Part shown: in pieces, positions 8,018 to 16,286 of the stretch
Numbering within the stretch: the first letter of the stretch is position 1
Layout: the number at the start of each line of letters is the position of its first letter
From: JASHVB01 sp035508435
GTDB taxonomy: Bacteria > Pseudomonadota > Alphaproteobacteria > Acetobacterales > Acetobacteraceae
Direction of reading: 5' to 3'
DNA length: 64,000 nt
NCBI GenBank assembly: GCA_035508435.1
Contig: DATJNA010000127.1
Location: forward strand, 4,833 to 68,832
Notes under the pieces: generated by a model
Databases searched by the model: none
The model's input: only the letters and a program-made list of their open reading frames with translations
What the model was told of the DNA's origin: nothing
Position numbers and translations under genes: made by a program

Positions 8018-8908
8018 TCACGCCATGCCCAGACGGCGGGCCTCCGCCATCACTTCCTGTGCCAGCGGCAGCATGGCGTAGTCCACCATGGCGCCCTGAT
8101 AGCTCACCGCACCGAGTCCCGCCTTCTCCGCCGCCTCGAACGCGGCCAGCAGCCCGGTGAAATAGGCAACTTCCTCCGCGGTGGGGCGGTAGACGGCGTT
8201 GGCAACCGCCACATGCGATGGGTGCATGACCGCAACGCCGGTGTAGCCGATGTCACGGGCGCGGCGGATCAGGCGCTCCACTGCGGCGAGGTCGTTCATC
8301 GGCGTGCCGAAGATGCCGGCGATGGGATACGGTGCGCCGCCGGCGCGACTGTCCAGCACCAGCTTGGAGGCAAGATACAATTGCTCTACGCCGTCGCTGG
8401 TGGCGCGGAAGCCGAAGGCGCGGGCAAAGTCGCCCGACACAGGGCCGCTGATCGCGCCGTGAATGCCCTTCACGCGCGGGCTCGCCTTGGCCAGCGCACA
8501 GGCGTCGTGCATGCCCTCGGGCGTCTCCGGCAGAGGCAGGATGCCGACACCGCCATGAACCATGCCTGCCCTGCCCTCGTGATAGGACAGCAGGTCATGC
8601 AGCCGACGGATCTCGCCGGAGTTGGCGGTTTTGGGGAGGACGATGGCGGTCAGGCCCTCGGTCGTGGCGGCGGCGATCTCTTCCCCGGTATGCTCCGATA
8701 GCGGGTTGACGCGGACGAAGGCGCCGACGCCGGCTTCGCGCAGCTCAGCAATCTCGCCGCGCAGGTTGGCCATGGCCTGCGCCTTGAATTCGGGCGGGAC
8801 GGAGTCCTCGATGTCCAGCACGGCCGCGCCGGGGGAGACGCGGATTGCCTTGCCGACCCAGTCGCGGCGATGGGCGGGCACGAACAAGGCGGAGCGGATG
8901 GGCCACAT
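8018..8908 (-). CDS. CoA-ester lyase, HpcH/HpaI (citrate lyase beta-like) family
   Basis: A 296-aa protein of the citrate lyase beta/malyl-CoA lyase type. It opens with MWPIRSALFVPAHRRDW, carries AAVLDIEDSVPP (acidic metal ligands), AFVRVNPLS (Arg in the acyl-CoA site), TAIVLPKT and GIFGTPMND. Such enzymes cleave (S)-citramalyl-, malyl- or similar CoA esters into acetyl-CoA and an oxoacid, using Mg. The start at 8908 is chosen because GGGAGG lies about 11 bases before it; a longer frame to 8968 adds only low-complexity residues. It is the first gene of a minus-strand run with Uma2 and the glyoxylate aminotransferase. A malyl-CoA type product, glyoxylate, would link it to that enzyme, though this is inference. 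Confidence 0.82.
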   Translation of the reverse strand: MWPIRSALFVPAHRRDWVGKAIRVSPGAAVLDIEDSVPPEFKAQAMANLRGEIAELREAGVGAFVRVNPLSEHTGEEIAAATTEGLTAIVLPKTANSGEIRRLHDLLSYHEGRAGMVHGGVGILPLPETPEGMHDACALAKASPRVKGIHGAISGPVSGDFARAFGFRATSDGVEQLYLASKLVLDSRAGGAPYPIAGIFGTPMNDLAAVERLIRRARDIGYTGVAVMHPSHVAVANAVYRPTAEEVAYFTGLLAAFEAAEKAGLGAVSYQGAMVDYAMLPLAQEVMAEARRLGMA

Positions 8909-8977
8909 GGGGGTGCGTCCTCCCGGAGGGGGTTGTTGGGTTCCGCTATCTCTCGGGTCGGAGGCCATGACAAGGGT

Positions 8978-9005
8978 TTGGCGCGGTCGGCCGATCCGCT
9001 ATACA
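8978..9005 (+). promoter_or_regulatory. Probable promoter of tRNA-Leu
   Basis: TTGGCG at 8978-8983 and TATACA at 9000-9005 are spaced by 16 bp and end 11 bp before the tRNA. Position and match fit a stable-RNA promoter. Confidence 0.55.
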
Positions 9006-9016
9006 GGCGCCCGCGC

Positions 9017-9100
9017 GCGAGAGTGGCGGAACGGCAGACGCAGTCGACTCAAAATCGACCGCCGCAAGGCGTGGGGGTTCGAATCCCCCCTCTCGCACCA
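9017..9100 (+). tRNA. tRNA-Leu, anticodon CAA
   Basis: An 84-nt type II tRNA with encoded CCA. The acceptor arm pairs gcgagag (9017-9023) with ctctcgc, followed by ACCA. The anticodon arm gtcga/tcgac encloses ctcaaaa, giving anticodon CAA for UUG. A long variable arm (gccgcaaggcg region) and a T-loop ggttcgaatcc follow, as expected for leucine tRNA. Confidence 0.95.
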
Positions 9101-9103
9101 CCA

Positions 9104-9136
9104 GCCTCGCCTATACGCTCAGCGTGTTAGCGAGGC
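9104..9136 (+). terminator. Hairpin just after tRNA-Leu, possible terminator or processing signal
   Basis: The arms gcctcgc (9104-9110) and gcgaggc (9130-9136) flank a smaller acgct/agcgt stem. There is no T-run, so termination is not certain. The rest of 9137-9274 shows nothing recognisable. Confidence 0.3.
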
Positions 9137-9274
9137 TCGTGGCAATCGGGGCAAAACCCCGGGCGGCTTGCGTCCCGGGCGAAGCATGCCGCCGAGCCTG
9201 ACCCGGTGGGCCGGGGACCCGCTCATTGTCCAGGCGGACGACCACGTAACCGCGGTCGCCCGGCATCCGTCCGA

Positions 9275-10600
9275 TCACCCTGAAATATCCGCCGCCGTAA
9301 TCGGGTGCCGGATGATCGCGAAATACCCGATCGCCGCGACCACGCCGATTCCCGCCGCGGTCATCAGCGCCGGCACAAAGGATCCGCTTGCCTGCACGAT
9401 GAACCCGGTCACCGTCGGTGCCAGCGCACCGCCCAGGTAGCCGCCGAAATTCTGCATTGCGCCGAGCGATGCGGTGGTGTTGGCCGGTGCTGCGACCGAG
9501 GCCATCGCCCAGGCCGACGAGCTTGCCACGTATCCCAGGAACATCGCCGCCGAGATCAGTGCCACCGCGAGGGCATTGCTCGCCACCAGAGCGGCGGCGA
9601 CGGTGCAGACTGCCATCCCCAGCAGCGATACCGTCATCGGGTAACGCCGGCTGTTGATCGGCGACAGGCCCTGCGCCATCAGCCAGTCGGTCAGCCAGCC
9701 GCCGAACAAGCCGCCGATCACGCCGGCGATGAACGGCACCGCGCTGGCGAAACCGGCGCTGCGGATCGTCATGTGGCGCTGCATTTCAAGATAGCCCGGC
9801 AGCCAGGCGGTATAGACCCAGGTCAGATAGACCACGCCGAAGAAACCGATGATCATGCCCCAGGTGGTGGCGCAGCCGAACAACCGGCGCCATTCGTCGA
9901 AGGTGACGCGCGCGGCCTCGCCGGTTTCGTCGCCTGCCGTGCGATAGGTGTCCTCGGCCGGGGTGAGCGCCATCGACGCCGGGTCGCGGTACAGCAGGAT
10001 CCAGGCGATCGCCACGGCAACGCCGGCAATGCCCATGATGCCGAACATCCAGCGCCAGCCGACCGCCAGCATGATGACGGTCAGCAGCGGCGCGGCGATG
10101 GCGGTGCCGAGTGTGGACGAGCAATTGAACACGCCGGTTGCGGTGCCGCGTCCGCGCACATTGAACCAGTCCCGCACCACGCGGGCGCCGGTGGGGAATT
10201 GCGGCGCCTCGCCGAAGCCCAGAATGGCACGGCCGAACACGAATTGGCTGAAATTGGCGCAGAGCCCGGTGAAGCCCTGGGCCAGCGACCACAACAGGAT
10301 ACCGGCGCCGAGCAAGCGGCGGGGACCGAAGCGGTCCACCAGCCCGCCGGCGGGCAACTGGGCAAAGGCGTAGGCCCACAGGAAGGCCGAAAGCAGCAGG
10401 CCCATGTCTGCGACCGAGAGATGCAGATCGGCGCGGATCAGCGGGTTGCCGATTGCCAGCGTAGCGCGATCGACATAGTTCACCGCGCCGCTGACCACGA
10501 GCATGCTCAATGCGGTGATCTGCATCCGGCGAACGCGCGGCGAGGCGCGCTGCGTCGTCGGCGCAGCCGTGGCGATATGCAGGTCATGACCGGAATCCAT
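9275..10600 (-). CDS. MFS transporter, anion:cation symporter-like
   Basis: A 441-aa major facilitator with about twelve hydrophobic segments. AVNYVDRATLAIGNP follows the first helix, and GGLVDRFGPRRLLG is the family loop 2-3 motif; the second half starts near residue 225. Overall it resembles the ACS subfamily that imports sugar acids and other organic anions with protons; the substrate is not readable from sequence. The start at 10600 (MDSGHDL) has GGAGG seven bases upstream. A longer frame reaching 10765 would place a soluble, Cys-rich leader first and run over the FNR-like box at 10688, so it is rejected. It may be controlled by that box. Confidence 0.87.
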   Translation of the reverse strand: MDSGHDLHIATAAPTTQRASPRVRRMQITALSMLVVSGAVNYVDRATLAIGNPLIRADLHLSVADMGLLLSAFLWAYAFAQLPAGGLVDRFGPRRLLGAGILLWSLAQGFTGLCANFSQFVFGRAILGFGEAPQFPTGARVVRDWFNVRGRGTATGVFNCSSTLGTAIAAPLLTVIMLAVGWRWMFGIMGIAGVAVAIAWILLYRDPASMALTPAEDTYRTAGDETGEAARVTFDEWRRLFGCATTWGMIIGFFGVVYLTWVYTAWLPGYLEMQRHMTIRSAGFASAVPFIAGVIGGLFGGWLTDWLMAQGLSPINSRRYPMTVSLLGMAVCTVAAALVASNALAVALISAAMFLGYVASSSAWAMASVAAPANTTASLGAMQNFGGYLGGALAPTVTGFIVQASGSFVPALMTAAGIGVVAAIGYFAIIRHPITAADISG

Positions 10601-10687
10601 CGATTTCCTCCGTATTGCTCCGCCGTCTGGTCCCTCGGGCGCGCAAAAGATCAATGCCGACACTGCCGCGCTGGACGCGGAGCAGCA

Positions 10688-10701
10688 TTGATTCAGGTCA
10701 A
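10688..10701. promoter_or_regulatory. FNR/FixK-type binding site upstream of the MFS gene
   Basis: TTGAT-TCAG-GTCAA is a near-perfect match to the TTGAT-N4-ATCAA consensus. Its centre lies 94 bp before the MFS start and about 330 bp before the racemase-like gene. The remaining part of 10601-11023 shows no gene. Confidence 0.6.
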
Positions 10702-11023
10702 GTATTGATATGCATCGACATGCTGGCTCGCGTTCGATGGCAGGAAACGACTGACATCGCGGCATCTGCGGCCACGATCGATCCGGTTGACGCGCCGTCA
10801 GGCCAGATCAGCGGCTCTCTGCATATCCGGCATGCATGCCTGAGCATTGCCAACCGGAGGCGGGCGGCGCCAGCACGCGGTCTGGCCGAGGTTCTGTTTG
10901 CGGCCAGACTCGCCAGGGATAGTCCGCCGGGGTTTGCCGCGGGCTCGCCAGGACCAAGGAGTGCATGCAACAGGCAGCCTCCGCCGTTTGGCTGGCGCAA
11001 CCTCTCATCCGTCCGGAGTTATA

Positions 11024-11722
11024 ATGATGCATATCGGATTGATCGGTGGGATTGGTCCTGGCGCGACCGAGTACTATTATCGCGGTATCGTTGCGAGGCA
11101 TCGTGCAGCCGGCACGTCCCCCGAACTGACGATCGTCCATGCCGACGTGCGCGAGCTTGGGCGCAATGCCGCGAACGATGATCGGGTGTCGCAGGCGAAG
11201 GCGTTTGCCCATCTGACACAGCGCCTGGCGGCGGCCGGTGCGGACGCGGTTGCCATCACCTCGATGGGCGGCCATTTCTGTCTTCGCGAATTCGCCGCGA
11301 TCTCGCCGCTCGCGGTGCACAACGCCATCCCGGCGGTGGACGCCGCGATCCGCCAACGCGGGGTGCGGACCATCGGCATCCTTGGTACTATGACGGTGAT
11401 GCGGACCCACCTGTACGGTATGATCTCGTCGGCGAACGTTGTGCTGCCCCCAGGCGACGCGCTACAGCGGGTCCACGATACTTATATCGCCATGGCGGAG
11501 GAGGTGCGCGTCACAGACGAGCGTCGCGGCGTGTTCTTCTCTGTCGGCCGGCAGATGTGCGATGCGCAGGGTGCCGAGGCGGTCATGCTGGGCGGCACGG
11601 ATCTGTGTCTGGCATTCGACGGCCAGGACTGCGGCTTTCCCACCATCGACTGCGCGGCGATCCACGTCGAGGCGATCTATCGTTGGTCGGTGGGCGACGG
11701 GCCGGCGTCGCTTCAAACGTGA
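11024..11722 (+). CDS. Aspartate/glutamate racemase-like protein lacking the usual cysteines
   Basis: A 232-aa protein with the Asp/Glu racemase fold: MHIGLIGGIGPGATEYYY at the start, VHADVREL, GVRTIGILGTMTVM in the middle and GGTDLCLAF near the end. In true racemases two cysteines (CNT and GCTE motifs) act as acid and base. Here the first position reads ITSMGGHFC and the second MLGGTDL, so neither Cys is at its normal place. It may therefore be a lyase, isomerase or binding protein of the same fold. The start has GGAG at 11015-11018; an ATG one codon later is equally possible. Its last 10 bases overlap the 3' end of the convergent fnr-like gene. Confidence 0.75.
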   Translation: MMHIGLIGGIGPGATEYYYRGIVARHRAAGTSPELTIVHADVRELGRNAANDDRVSQAKAFAHLTQRLAAAGADAVAITSMGGHFCLREFAAISPLAVHNAIPAVDAAIRQRGVRTIGILGTMTVMRTHLYGMISSANVVLPPGDALQRVHDTYIAMAEEVRVTDERRGVFFSVGRQMCDAQGAEAVMLGGTDLCLAFDGQDCGFPTIDCAAIHVEAIYRWSVGDGPASLQT

Positions 11723-12486
11723 CCCGGGTGCGCCGCCAATCCGCCCGCCAAATTCTCCAGTGCGCGCCGGTTCAGGATCACCACTTCCGACTGCCCCGGA
11801 ATCTCGATCAGCCCCTCGGAGCGGAACCGCGTCAGCGTGCGGCTGATCGTCTCGATGGTGAGGCCGAGATAATCGGCAATGTCGCTGCGCGTCATCGGCA
11901 GCGGGAACCGCATCCGCGGCTGGCGACAGGCGACGCCCTGGCGGCTCTGCATCGCCAGGAACGACGCTATCCTCTCCCGCGCCGTCTTGCGGCCAAGCAG
12001 CAGCATTTGTTCTTGCGCGGCGACCAACTCGTTCGCGGCGACTTCAAGCAGGCGCTTCTCCATCGCCGGGAACTCGTCCAGCAACGGGCGCAACCGGGTG
12101 CGGGGAAAGCGGCAGAAGCGGACTTGCTCAATTGCCTCGGCGCTGAACGCATAGATGTCGGACACCGCCAGGCCGAGGAAATGCCCGACCCCGGCGAAAC
12201 CGGTGATCTGCCGCCGGCCATCCGGCAGCAGCTTGAATAATTTGGCCGTGCCGCGTGTGATATTGAAGAAGCTATGGGCCGGCTCGGCCTCTTCGATGAA
12301 GGTGCTGCCGGCCGCAACCTCCGTCACCACCGCGATGGCGGCCAGGCGGGCCATGTCCTCCTCGGGGATCGCATTGCACACGCTCAAGGGGCGTGCATCA
12401 CAACGCGCACACGGGTCGATCCCGCTGCGCGGATCTACCATGATCGGGCGGGACTGCAAGGTGATCATACGTACGTTCGCATGCAA
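11713..12486 (-). CDS. Crp/Fnr family regulator with [4Fe-4S] cysteine cluster (FnrN type)
   Basis: A 257-aa oxygen-responsive regulator. Cysteines at 26, 29 and 37 (C-x2-C-x7-C) plus Cys125 match the cluster ligands of FnrN/FixK-like proteins. The cyclic-nucleotide-like domain spans roughly 45-160. The helix-turn-helix MTRSDIADYLGLTIETISR carries E-x2-SR, the same specificity residues as E. coli FNR, so it should bind TTGAT-N4-ATCAA sites. Such sites are found at 12564 (its own upstream region), 10688, 14339 and, in altered form, 38399. Without oxygen the cluster allows dimerisation and DNA binding. The start is uncertain: ATGs at 12486, 12468 and 12441 are all in frame and keep the cysteines. 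Confidence 0.88.
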   Translation of the reverse strand: MHANVRMITLQSRPIMVDPRSGIDPCARCDARPLSVCNAIPEEDMARLAAIAVVTEVAAGSTFIEEAEPAHSFFNITRGTAKLFKLLPDGRRQITGFAGVGHFLGLAVSDIYAFSAEAIEQVRFCRFPRTRLRPLLDEFPAMEKRLLEVAANELVAAQEQMLLLGRKTARERIASFLAMQSRQGVACRQPRMRFPLPMTRSDIADYLGLTIETISRTLTRFRSEGLIEIPGQSEVVILNRRALENLAGGLAAHPGHV

Positions 12487-12563
12487 CGATTATGGTACAG
12501 ACCGTGGGGCCGCCGGCGATCTTGCGCAATACGGATAATCCCGTATGTGCCGGTCGAAGCGGC

Positions 12564-12577
12564 TTGATCTGCGTCAA
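12564..12577. promoter_or_regulatory. FNR box between the fnr-like gene and the divergent GNAT-like gene
   Basis: TTGAT-CTGC-GTCAA is centred 57.5 bp before the start at 12628 and about 85-100 bp before the fnr-like start. The spacing to the plus-strand gene is right for class II activation; the site may also serve autoregulation. Confidence 0.7.
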
Positions 12578-12627
12578 AGCCAGCGAGGACGCCAGTCTGG
12601 CACAGTCGTCGCCGAGCAAAGGGGACG

Positions 12628-13122
12628 ATGATAATGTCTGCTTTCGCCGTCCGGGCGCTGACGCCTGATCAGATCCTTGAGGCTTACCCGCTGATCCGCG
12701 AGGCGATGCCTGAGATCGACCTGTCAGCGTGGACGAATTTTGCCCGTCGGCTGACCGGGCGCCGGCTCAGTCATGCCGGCATCATGGCCGCCTGGCGGGA
12801 GGGCCGATCCTTTCCCTGCGGCCTGTTCTGCTACCGGGTGGACAAGACGCTGGGCCAGGGACGGGTGCTGATCGCCGAGTATTTCGTCGCGGTGGACTTG
12901 CTCGACCCCAAAGCGGTGCTGGCGGCGCTGGTCGAGGAACTCGACGCGCTGGGCCGCCGCCTGAACTGCAATGCTGTGCGGAGTGTGGTGCATGGCGGGG
13001 AGCCCGAAATTGCCGGCGGTCTGGTCGCGGCGGGACACGCTCCCGAGGCCTCGTTATTGCTGAAGGCGCTGTTCACCGGGTCATCGGCCACGCCTCGCCA
13101 TGCGGCGGTACCGGCGGGTTGA
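12628..13122 (+). CDS. Hypothetical protein, possible GNAT-fold acyltransferase
   Basis: A 164-aa protein that I cannot name. It begins VRALTPDQILEAYPLIREAMP, a pattern common at the N-terminus of GNAT acetyltransferases. The strands GLFCYRVDK and GRVLIAEYFVAVDL follow, and then the helix ALVEELDALGRRLNCNAVR and AGHAPEASLLLKALF, the usual late strand-helix of that fold. The acetyl-CoA P-loop (Q/R-x-x-G-x-G/A) is not obvious, so activity is uncertain. AAAGGGGA precedes the ATG; a second ATG lies two codons later. An FNR box 57 bp upstream suggests induction at low oxygen. Confidence 0.65.
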   Translation: MIMSAFAVRALTPDQILEAYPLIREAMPEIDLSAWTNFARRLTGRRLSHAGIMAAWREGRSFPCGLFCYRVDKTLGQGRVLIAEYFVAVDLLDPKAVLAALVEELDALGRRLNCNAVRSVVHGGEPEIAGGLVAAGHAPEASLLLKALFTGSSATPRHAAVPAG

Positions 13123-13149
13123 GTGCGCCCGTCAGTATTGCCGAAGTCC

Positions 13150-13398
13150 GCAGTGAGGCATGTGTCGTTGCAAGGTTCGCGGTGGGCAACGTGTCATTGC
13201 GAGGCGCGCAGTGCGCAACCTGTCATAGCGCGGCGCACGCGCCGGTACGTGTCATTACGATCATTACGAGGCCCGCGGTGGGCAACGTGTCATTGCGAGG
13301 CCCGTGGGGCCGAAGCAATCGCGGTCAGAGCGACGCACAAACCGCTCGAGCGCCTGCCCGAACGAGGTTGCTTCGGCCCTGCGGGCCTCGCAATGACA
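13150..13398. repeat. Cluster of dispersed palindromic repeats (family A)
   Basis: The best copy runs 13288-13398, with tgtcattgcgaggcc and ggggccgaagcaatc on the left mirrored by gcttcggcccc-like and ggcctcgcaatgaca on the right. Degenerate half-copies lie at about 13153-13270. The same family occurs at 24640-24750, 46714-46744 and 48436-48510. It accounts for apparent open frames in 13123-13459, which holds no gene. Confidence 0.8.
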
Positions 13399-13445
13399 TG
13401 GCCTTCCAACGAGATGGCCTTCCAACGAGATGGCCTTCCAACGAG
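13398..13445. repeat. Three tandem copies of a 16-bp unit
   Basis: atggccttccaacgag occurs at 13398-13413, 13414-13429 and 13430-13445 without a mismatch, directly after the palindromic repeat. Confidence 0.95.
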
Positions 13446-13459
13446 ATGGCCCCCGTTTG

Positions 13460-14137
13460 TCAGATGACAGTTTCTAATCGGGTGAACCGCACCGGAATGG
13501 ACTCTTCGATGCGGATCTTCCCGCCGGCGTCCTTGTGCACCACCGCCAATATTTGTGCCTGGTCGCCTCCCAACGGCAAGACCATGCGTCCGCCGCGCTT
13601 CAATTGCTCGAGCAGGGGAGCGGGCGGCTGGTCCGCCGCAGCCGTCACCATGATCTTGTCGTAGGGGGCATGATCAGCCCAACCGCGCGATCCGTCGCCG
13701 ACCCGGATATCGATGGTGTGGTAACCAAGTTCGCTCAGACGCGCTTCGGCCTCGGAAGCAAACTCCTCGACGATCTCGACACTGTAGACGCGTGCCGCCA
13801 GTTCCGCCAGCACCGCCGCGTGGTAACCCAACCCAGTACCGACCTCCAATACCGTCTCGTGCGACTCAAGCGCCAACAAGTCCGTCATCAGAGCAGCGAT
13901 GAAAGGCTGAGACACGGTCTTGTTGAATCCGATCGGCAGTGGCGTGTCCTCGTACGCCACGTGCCGGAGCGGTTCGGGCAGGAACAAATGCCGCGGCACC
14001 TTCAGCATTGCCGCCAGCACCTGTTTGTCGAGTTCCGATTTGCCAAGCTCGTCCGCCATCAGGTCGGCGTGAATGCCGATGGTCTCCACCATGTGCCGGC
14101 GCAGAATAGCAAAGTGCTTGTCGCTCATGGATTTCAT
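13460..14137 (-). CDS. pcm: Protein-L-isoaspartate O-methyltransferase
   Basis: A 225-aa SAM-dependent enzyme that methylates isoaspartyl residues in damaged proteins so they can revert to aspartate. Family marks are VPRHLFLPEPL at about 46-56, the IGFNKTVSQPFIAALM segment that binds the isoaspartyl peptide, and SAM motif I VLEVGTGLGYHAAVL at about 96-110. Later motifs are VYSVEIVEEFA and DKIMVTAAADQPP. The length is usual. The ATG at 14137 or the one three codons in (14128) could be used. It is divergent from phaC. Confidence 0.92.
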   Translation of the reverse strand: MKSMSDKHFAILRRHMVETIGIHADLMADELGKSELDKQVLAAMLKVPRHLFLPEPLRHVAYEDTPLPIGFNKTVSQPFIAALMTDLLALESHETVLEVGTGLGYHAAVLAELAARVYSVEIVEEFASEAEARLSELGYHTIDIRVGDGSRGWADHAPYDKIMVTAAADQPPAPLLEQLKRGGRMVLPLGGDQAQILAVVHKDAGGKIRIEESIPVRFTRLETVI

Positions 14138-14338
14138 GGCAGGCGGTCCTGGTTCGGAGCAGTACTAATTTGACCTGTACGCGTGTTGCGGCCAAGCGAA
14201 GCAAGCCGCGCGGAGCATAGCCGAATTGGCTCGCGGCATCCATCTTGGCGCGGTCCCCATCGGTCGGTCCGGGGGCTGCGCAGGCGCGGCGTCATACGGT
14301 TCATTCGAGTCGTTCGCCTCTGGTGCAAGGCGTGTCCA

Positions 14339-14352
14339 TTGACCCAGGTCAA
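14339..14352. promoter_or_regulatory. FNR box upstream of phaC
   Basis: TTGAC-CCAG-GTCAA is centred 61.5 bp before the phaC start. A GATAAT -10-like hexamer lies at 14378-14383, about 32 bp from the centre, which fits an activator overlapping the -35 region. Confidence 0.65.
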
Positions 14353-14406
14353 CGCACCGCGCCCCTCACTGCCCGAAGATAATGGCTCCGGTCGGAGCCA
14401 AACACG

Positions 14407-16167
14407 ATGGATGCCGTTATCCTCCCGCCTGCCGTCCCAGAGGCAGCGACTGACAGCTCGCCACCCCGGTCCATGGCGGCGCTCGATCGCCGTATTCACG
14501 CGGCCCAGGGACGTGTTACCCGGGGCGTGTCGTTGGAAGCCCTGGCGCTGGCGTTCTTCGACTGGGGCATGCACTTGGCCAATGCGCCGTATCATCGCAT
14601 CGATCTCGCACAGCTCGCACTTTACCAGGCACGGCGATTGCTCACCGCGACACTTGGTATCGAGTCGGCACCCTGCATCGTGCCGCAGCCGAACGACCAC
14701 CGCTTCACCAGCCCGGCCTGGCAGCGTCAGCCCTTCGCGACCATGGAGCAAGCCTTCTTGCTCACGGAAGCCTGGTGGCAGGCCGCCACCACCGGACTGC
14801 CGGGGGTCGCCACAGCGCACGAACGCATCGTCTCGTTCGCGGTCCGGCAAATGCTGGACGTCGCCTCGCCGAGCAACATTCCTTGGTTCAACCCCGAGGT
14901 GATCGACGCCACGGTCCAGACGGGTGGCCGCAACCTGCTGGACGGACTGTCGAATTTCGCCGCTGATCTGCGCCATCAGGCGACCGGCAACGCGGTGGAG
15001 GAGACCGGGTTCAAGGTCGGCCGCGACCTCGCCGTGACCCCTGGCCGCGTGGTGCTGCGCAATTCGCTGATCGAGCTGATCCAGTATGCGCCCACGACGC
15101 CAACGGTGCGGCCGGAGCCGTTGCTCATCATCCCCGCCTGGATCATGAAATATTACATCCTCGATCTCTCACCGCGGAATTCGTTGATCCGCTGGCTGGT
15201 GGCGCAGGGCTACACGGTGTTCTGCGTCTCCTGGCGCAATCCCGACGCAGCGATGGCTGACACGTCGTTCGACAATTACCGCGAGCAAGGCGTCATGGCC
15301 GCGCTGGATGCGGTGACGGCGATCACCGGCGCCGAGCATGTGCACGCTGCCGGCTATTGCCTTGGCGGTACATTGCTCGCCATTGCCGCCGCAGCCATGG
15401 CCGGCCGCGGCGACCGGCGCTTCGCAACTGTCACCATGCTCGCTGCGCAGACCGACTTCACCGAGGCTGGCGAGTTGCAGTTGTTCACCACCGAGGCGCA
15501 GCTCGCCACGCTGGACGACATCATGTGGGAGCATGGCACGCTGGACAGCGGCCAGATGGCGGGCGCGTTCCAGCTTCTCCGCTCCAATGACCTGATCTGG
15601 TCACGGGTGGTGACGAGCTACCTGCTCGGCCAGCGCGAGATGCCGAGCGATCTGATGGCGTGGAATGCCGATGCGACCCGCATGCCTTACCGCATGCATT
15701 CGGAATACCTGCGCAGCCTGTACGTGCGCAACGACCTGACGGAGGGACGCTTCCAGGTTGCAGGCCGGCCGATATCGATTGCCGACATCCGTGCGCCGTT
15801 TTTTATGGTTGGGACCGAGACGGATCACGTGGCGCCGTGGCGGTCGGTCTACAAACTGGAGCTTCTGAACGAGGGCGACATCACGTTCGTGCTGACTGCG
15901 GGCGGCCACAACGCCGGGATCGTCAGCGAGCCCGGCCATCCGCACCGGCATTTTCGCATTCGCGAGCGGCCGCCCGGCGAGCGCTATATCGGGCCCGATG
16001 AATGGTCCGGGCTGGCGAAGGTCGAGGATGGGTCGTGGTGGCCGGTCTGGGACGCCTGGCTGGGCCAACATTCGGGCGCGCCCGTGCCGCCCCCGCCGAT
16101 GGGCGCGCCAGAGCATGGATACCTGCCGTTGGACGCGGCACCGGGGCGATACGTGTTGGAACGGTGA
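14407..16167 (+). CDS. phaC: Class I poly(3-hydroxyalkanoate) synthase
   Basis: A 586-aa polymerase that joins 3-hydroxyacyl-CoA, normally 3-hydroxybutyryl-CoA, into storage granules. The lipase-like box is GYCLGG with nucleophile Cys318. Asp473 in ETDH and His501 in GGHN complete the triad, close to Cys319/Asp480/His508 of the Cupriavidus enzyme. The N-terminal PhaC_N segment (about 100-270) includes NPEVIDATVQTGGRN and LLIIPAWIMKYYILDLSP. No phaA, phaB, phasin or depolymerase gene is beside it. The FNR box at 14339 suggests that polymer synthesis is tuned to oxygen shortage, when reducing power accumulates. Confidence 0.95.
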   Translation: MDAVILPPAVPEAATDSSPPRSMAALDRRIHAAQGRVTRGVSLEALALAFFDWGMHLANAPYHRIDLAQLALYQARRLLTATLGIESAPCIVPQPNDHRFTSPAWQRQPFATMEQAFLLTEAWWQAATTGLPGVATAHERIVSFAVRQMLDVASPSNIPWFNPEVIDATVQTGGRNLLDGLSNFAADLRHQATGNAVEETGFKVGRDLAVTPGRVVLRNSLIELIQYAPTTPTVRPEPLLIIPAWIMKYYILDLSPRNSLIRWLVAQGYTVFCVSWRNPDAAMADTSFDNYREQGVMAALDAVTAITGAEHVHAAGYCLGGTLLAIAAAAMAGRGDRRFATVTMLAAQTDFTEAGELQLFTTEAQLATLDDIMWEHGTLDSGQMAGAFQLLRSNDLIWSRVVTSYLLGQREMPSDLMAWNADATRMPYRMHSEYLRSLYVRNDLTEGRFQVAGRPISIADIRAPFFMVGTETDHVAPWRSVYKLELLNEGDITFVLTAGGHNAGIVSEPGHPHRHFRIRERPPGERYIGPDEWSGLAKVEDGSWWPVWDAWLGQHSGAPVPPPPMGAPEHGYLPLDAAPGRYVLER

Positions 16168-16286
16168 CGCAAGAACGCGCGTCATCGCAGGCGCGCAGGG
16201 ACAACGCACTCCCGGTCGGGCGGTTTCGGGCTGGCGGCCGCATGCTGTACTGTGGCGCCTCGCGGCTCGCATCGGAGGCAACGTCC

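Noticed and set aside
6089..8701. An 870-codon open frame on the plus strand
   Set aside because: It is rich in His, Arg and Gln runs, has no domain, and lies opposite the aminotransferase, Uma2 and lyase genes, which have clear motifs. High GC keeps the antisense frame open.
9104..9136. Attachment site of an integrative element next to tRNA-Leu
   Set aside because: No second copy of the tRNA 3' end and no integrase gene are seen in the window.
9305..10708. A 467-codon plus-strand frame opposite the MFS gene
   Set aside because: Low-complexity His/Arg/Gln composition; the minus-strand MFS has membrane helices and a ribosome-binding site.
13123..13467. A 114-codon frame with MRPSVLPKS at its start
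   Set aside because: It runs entirely through the palindromic and tandem repeats and has no protein-like pattern.
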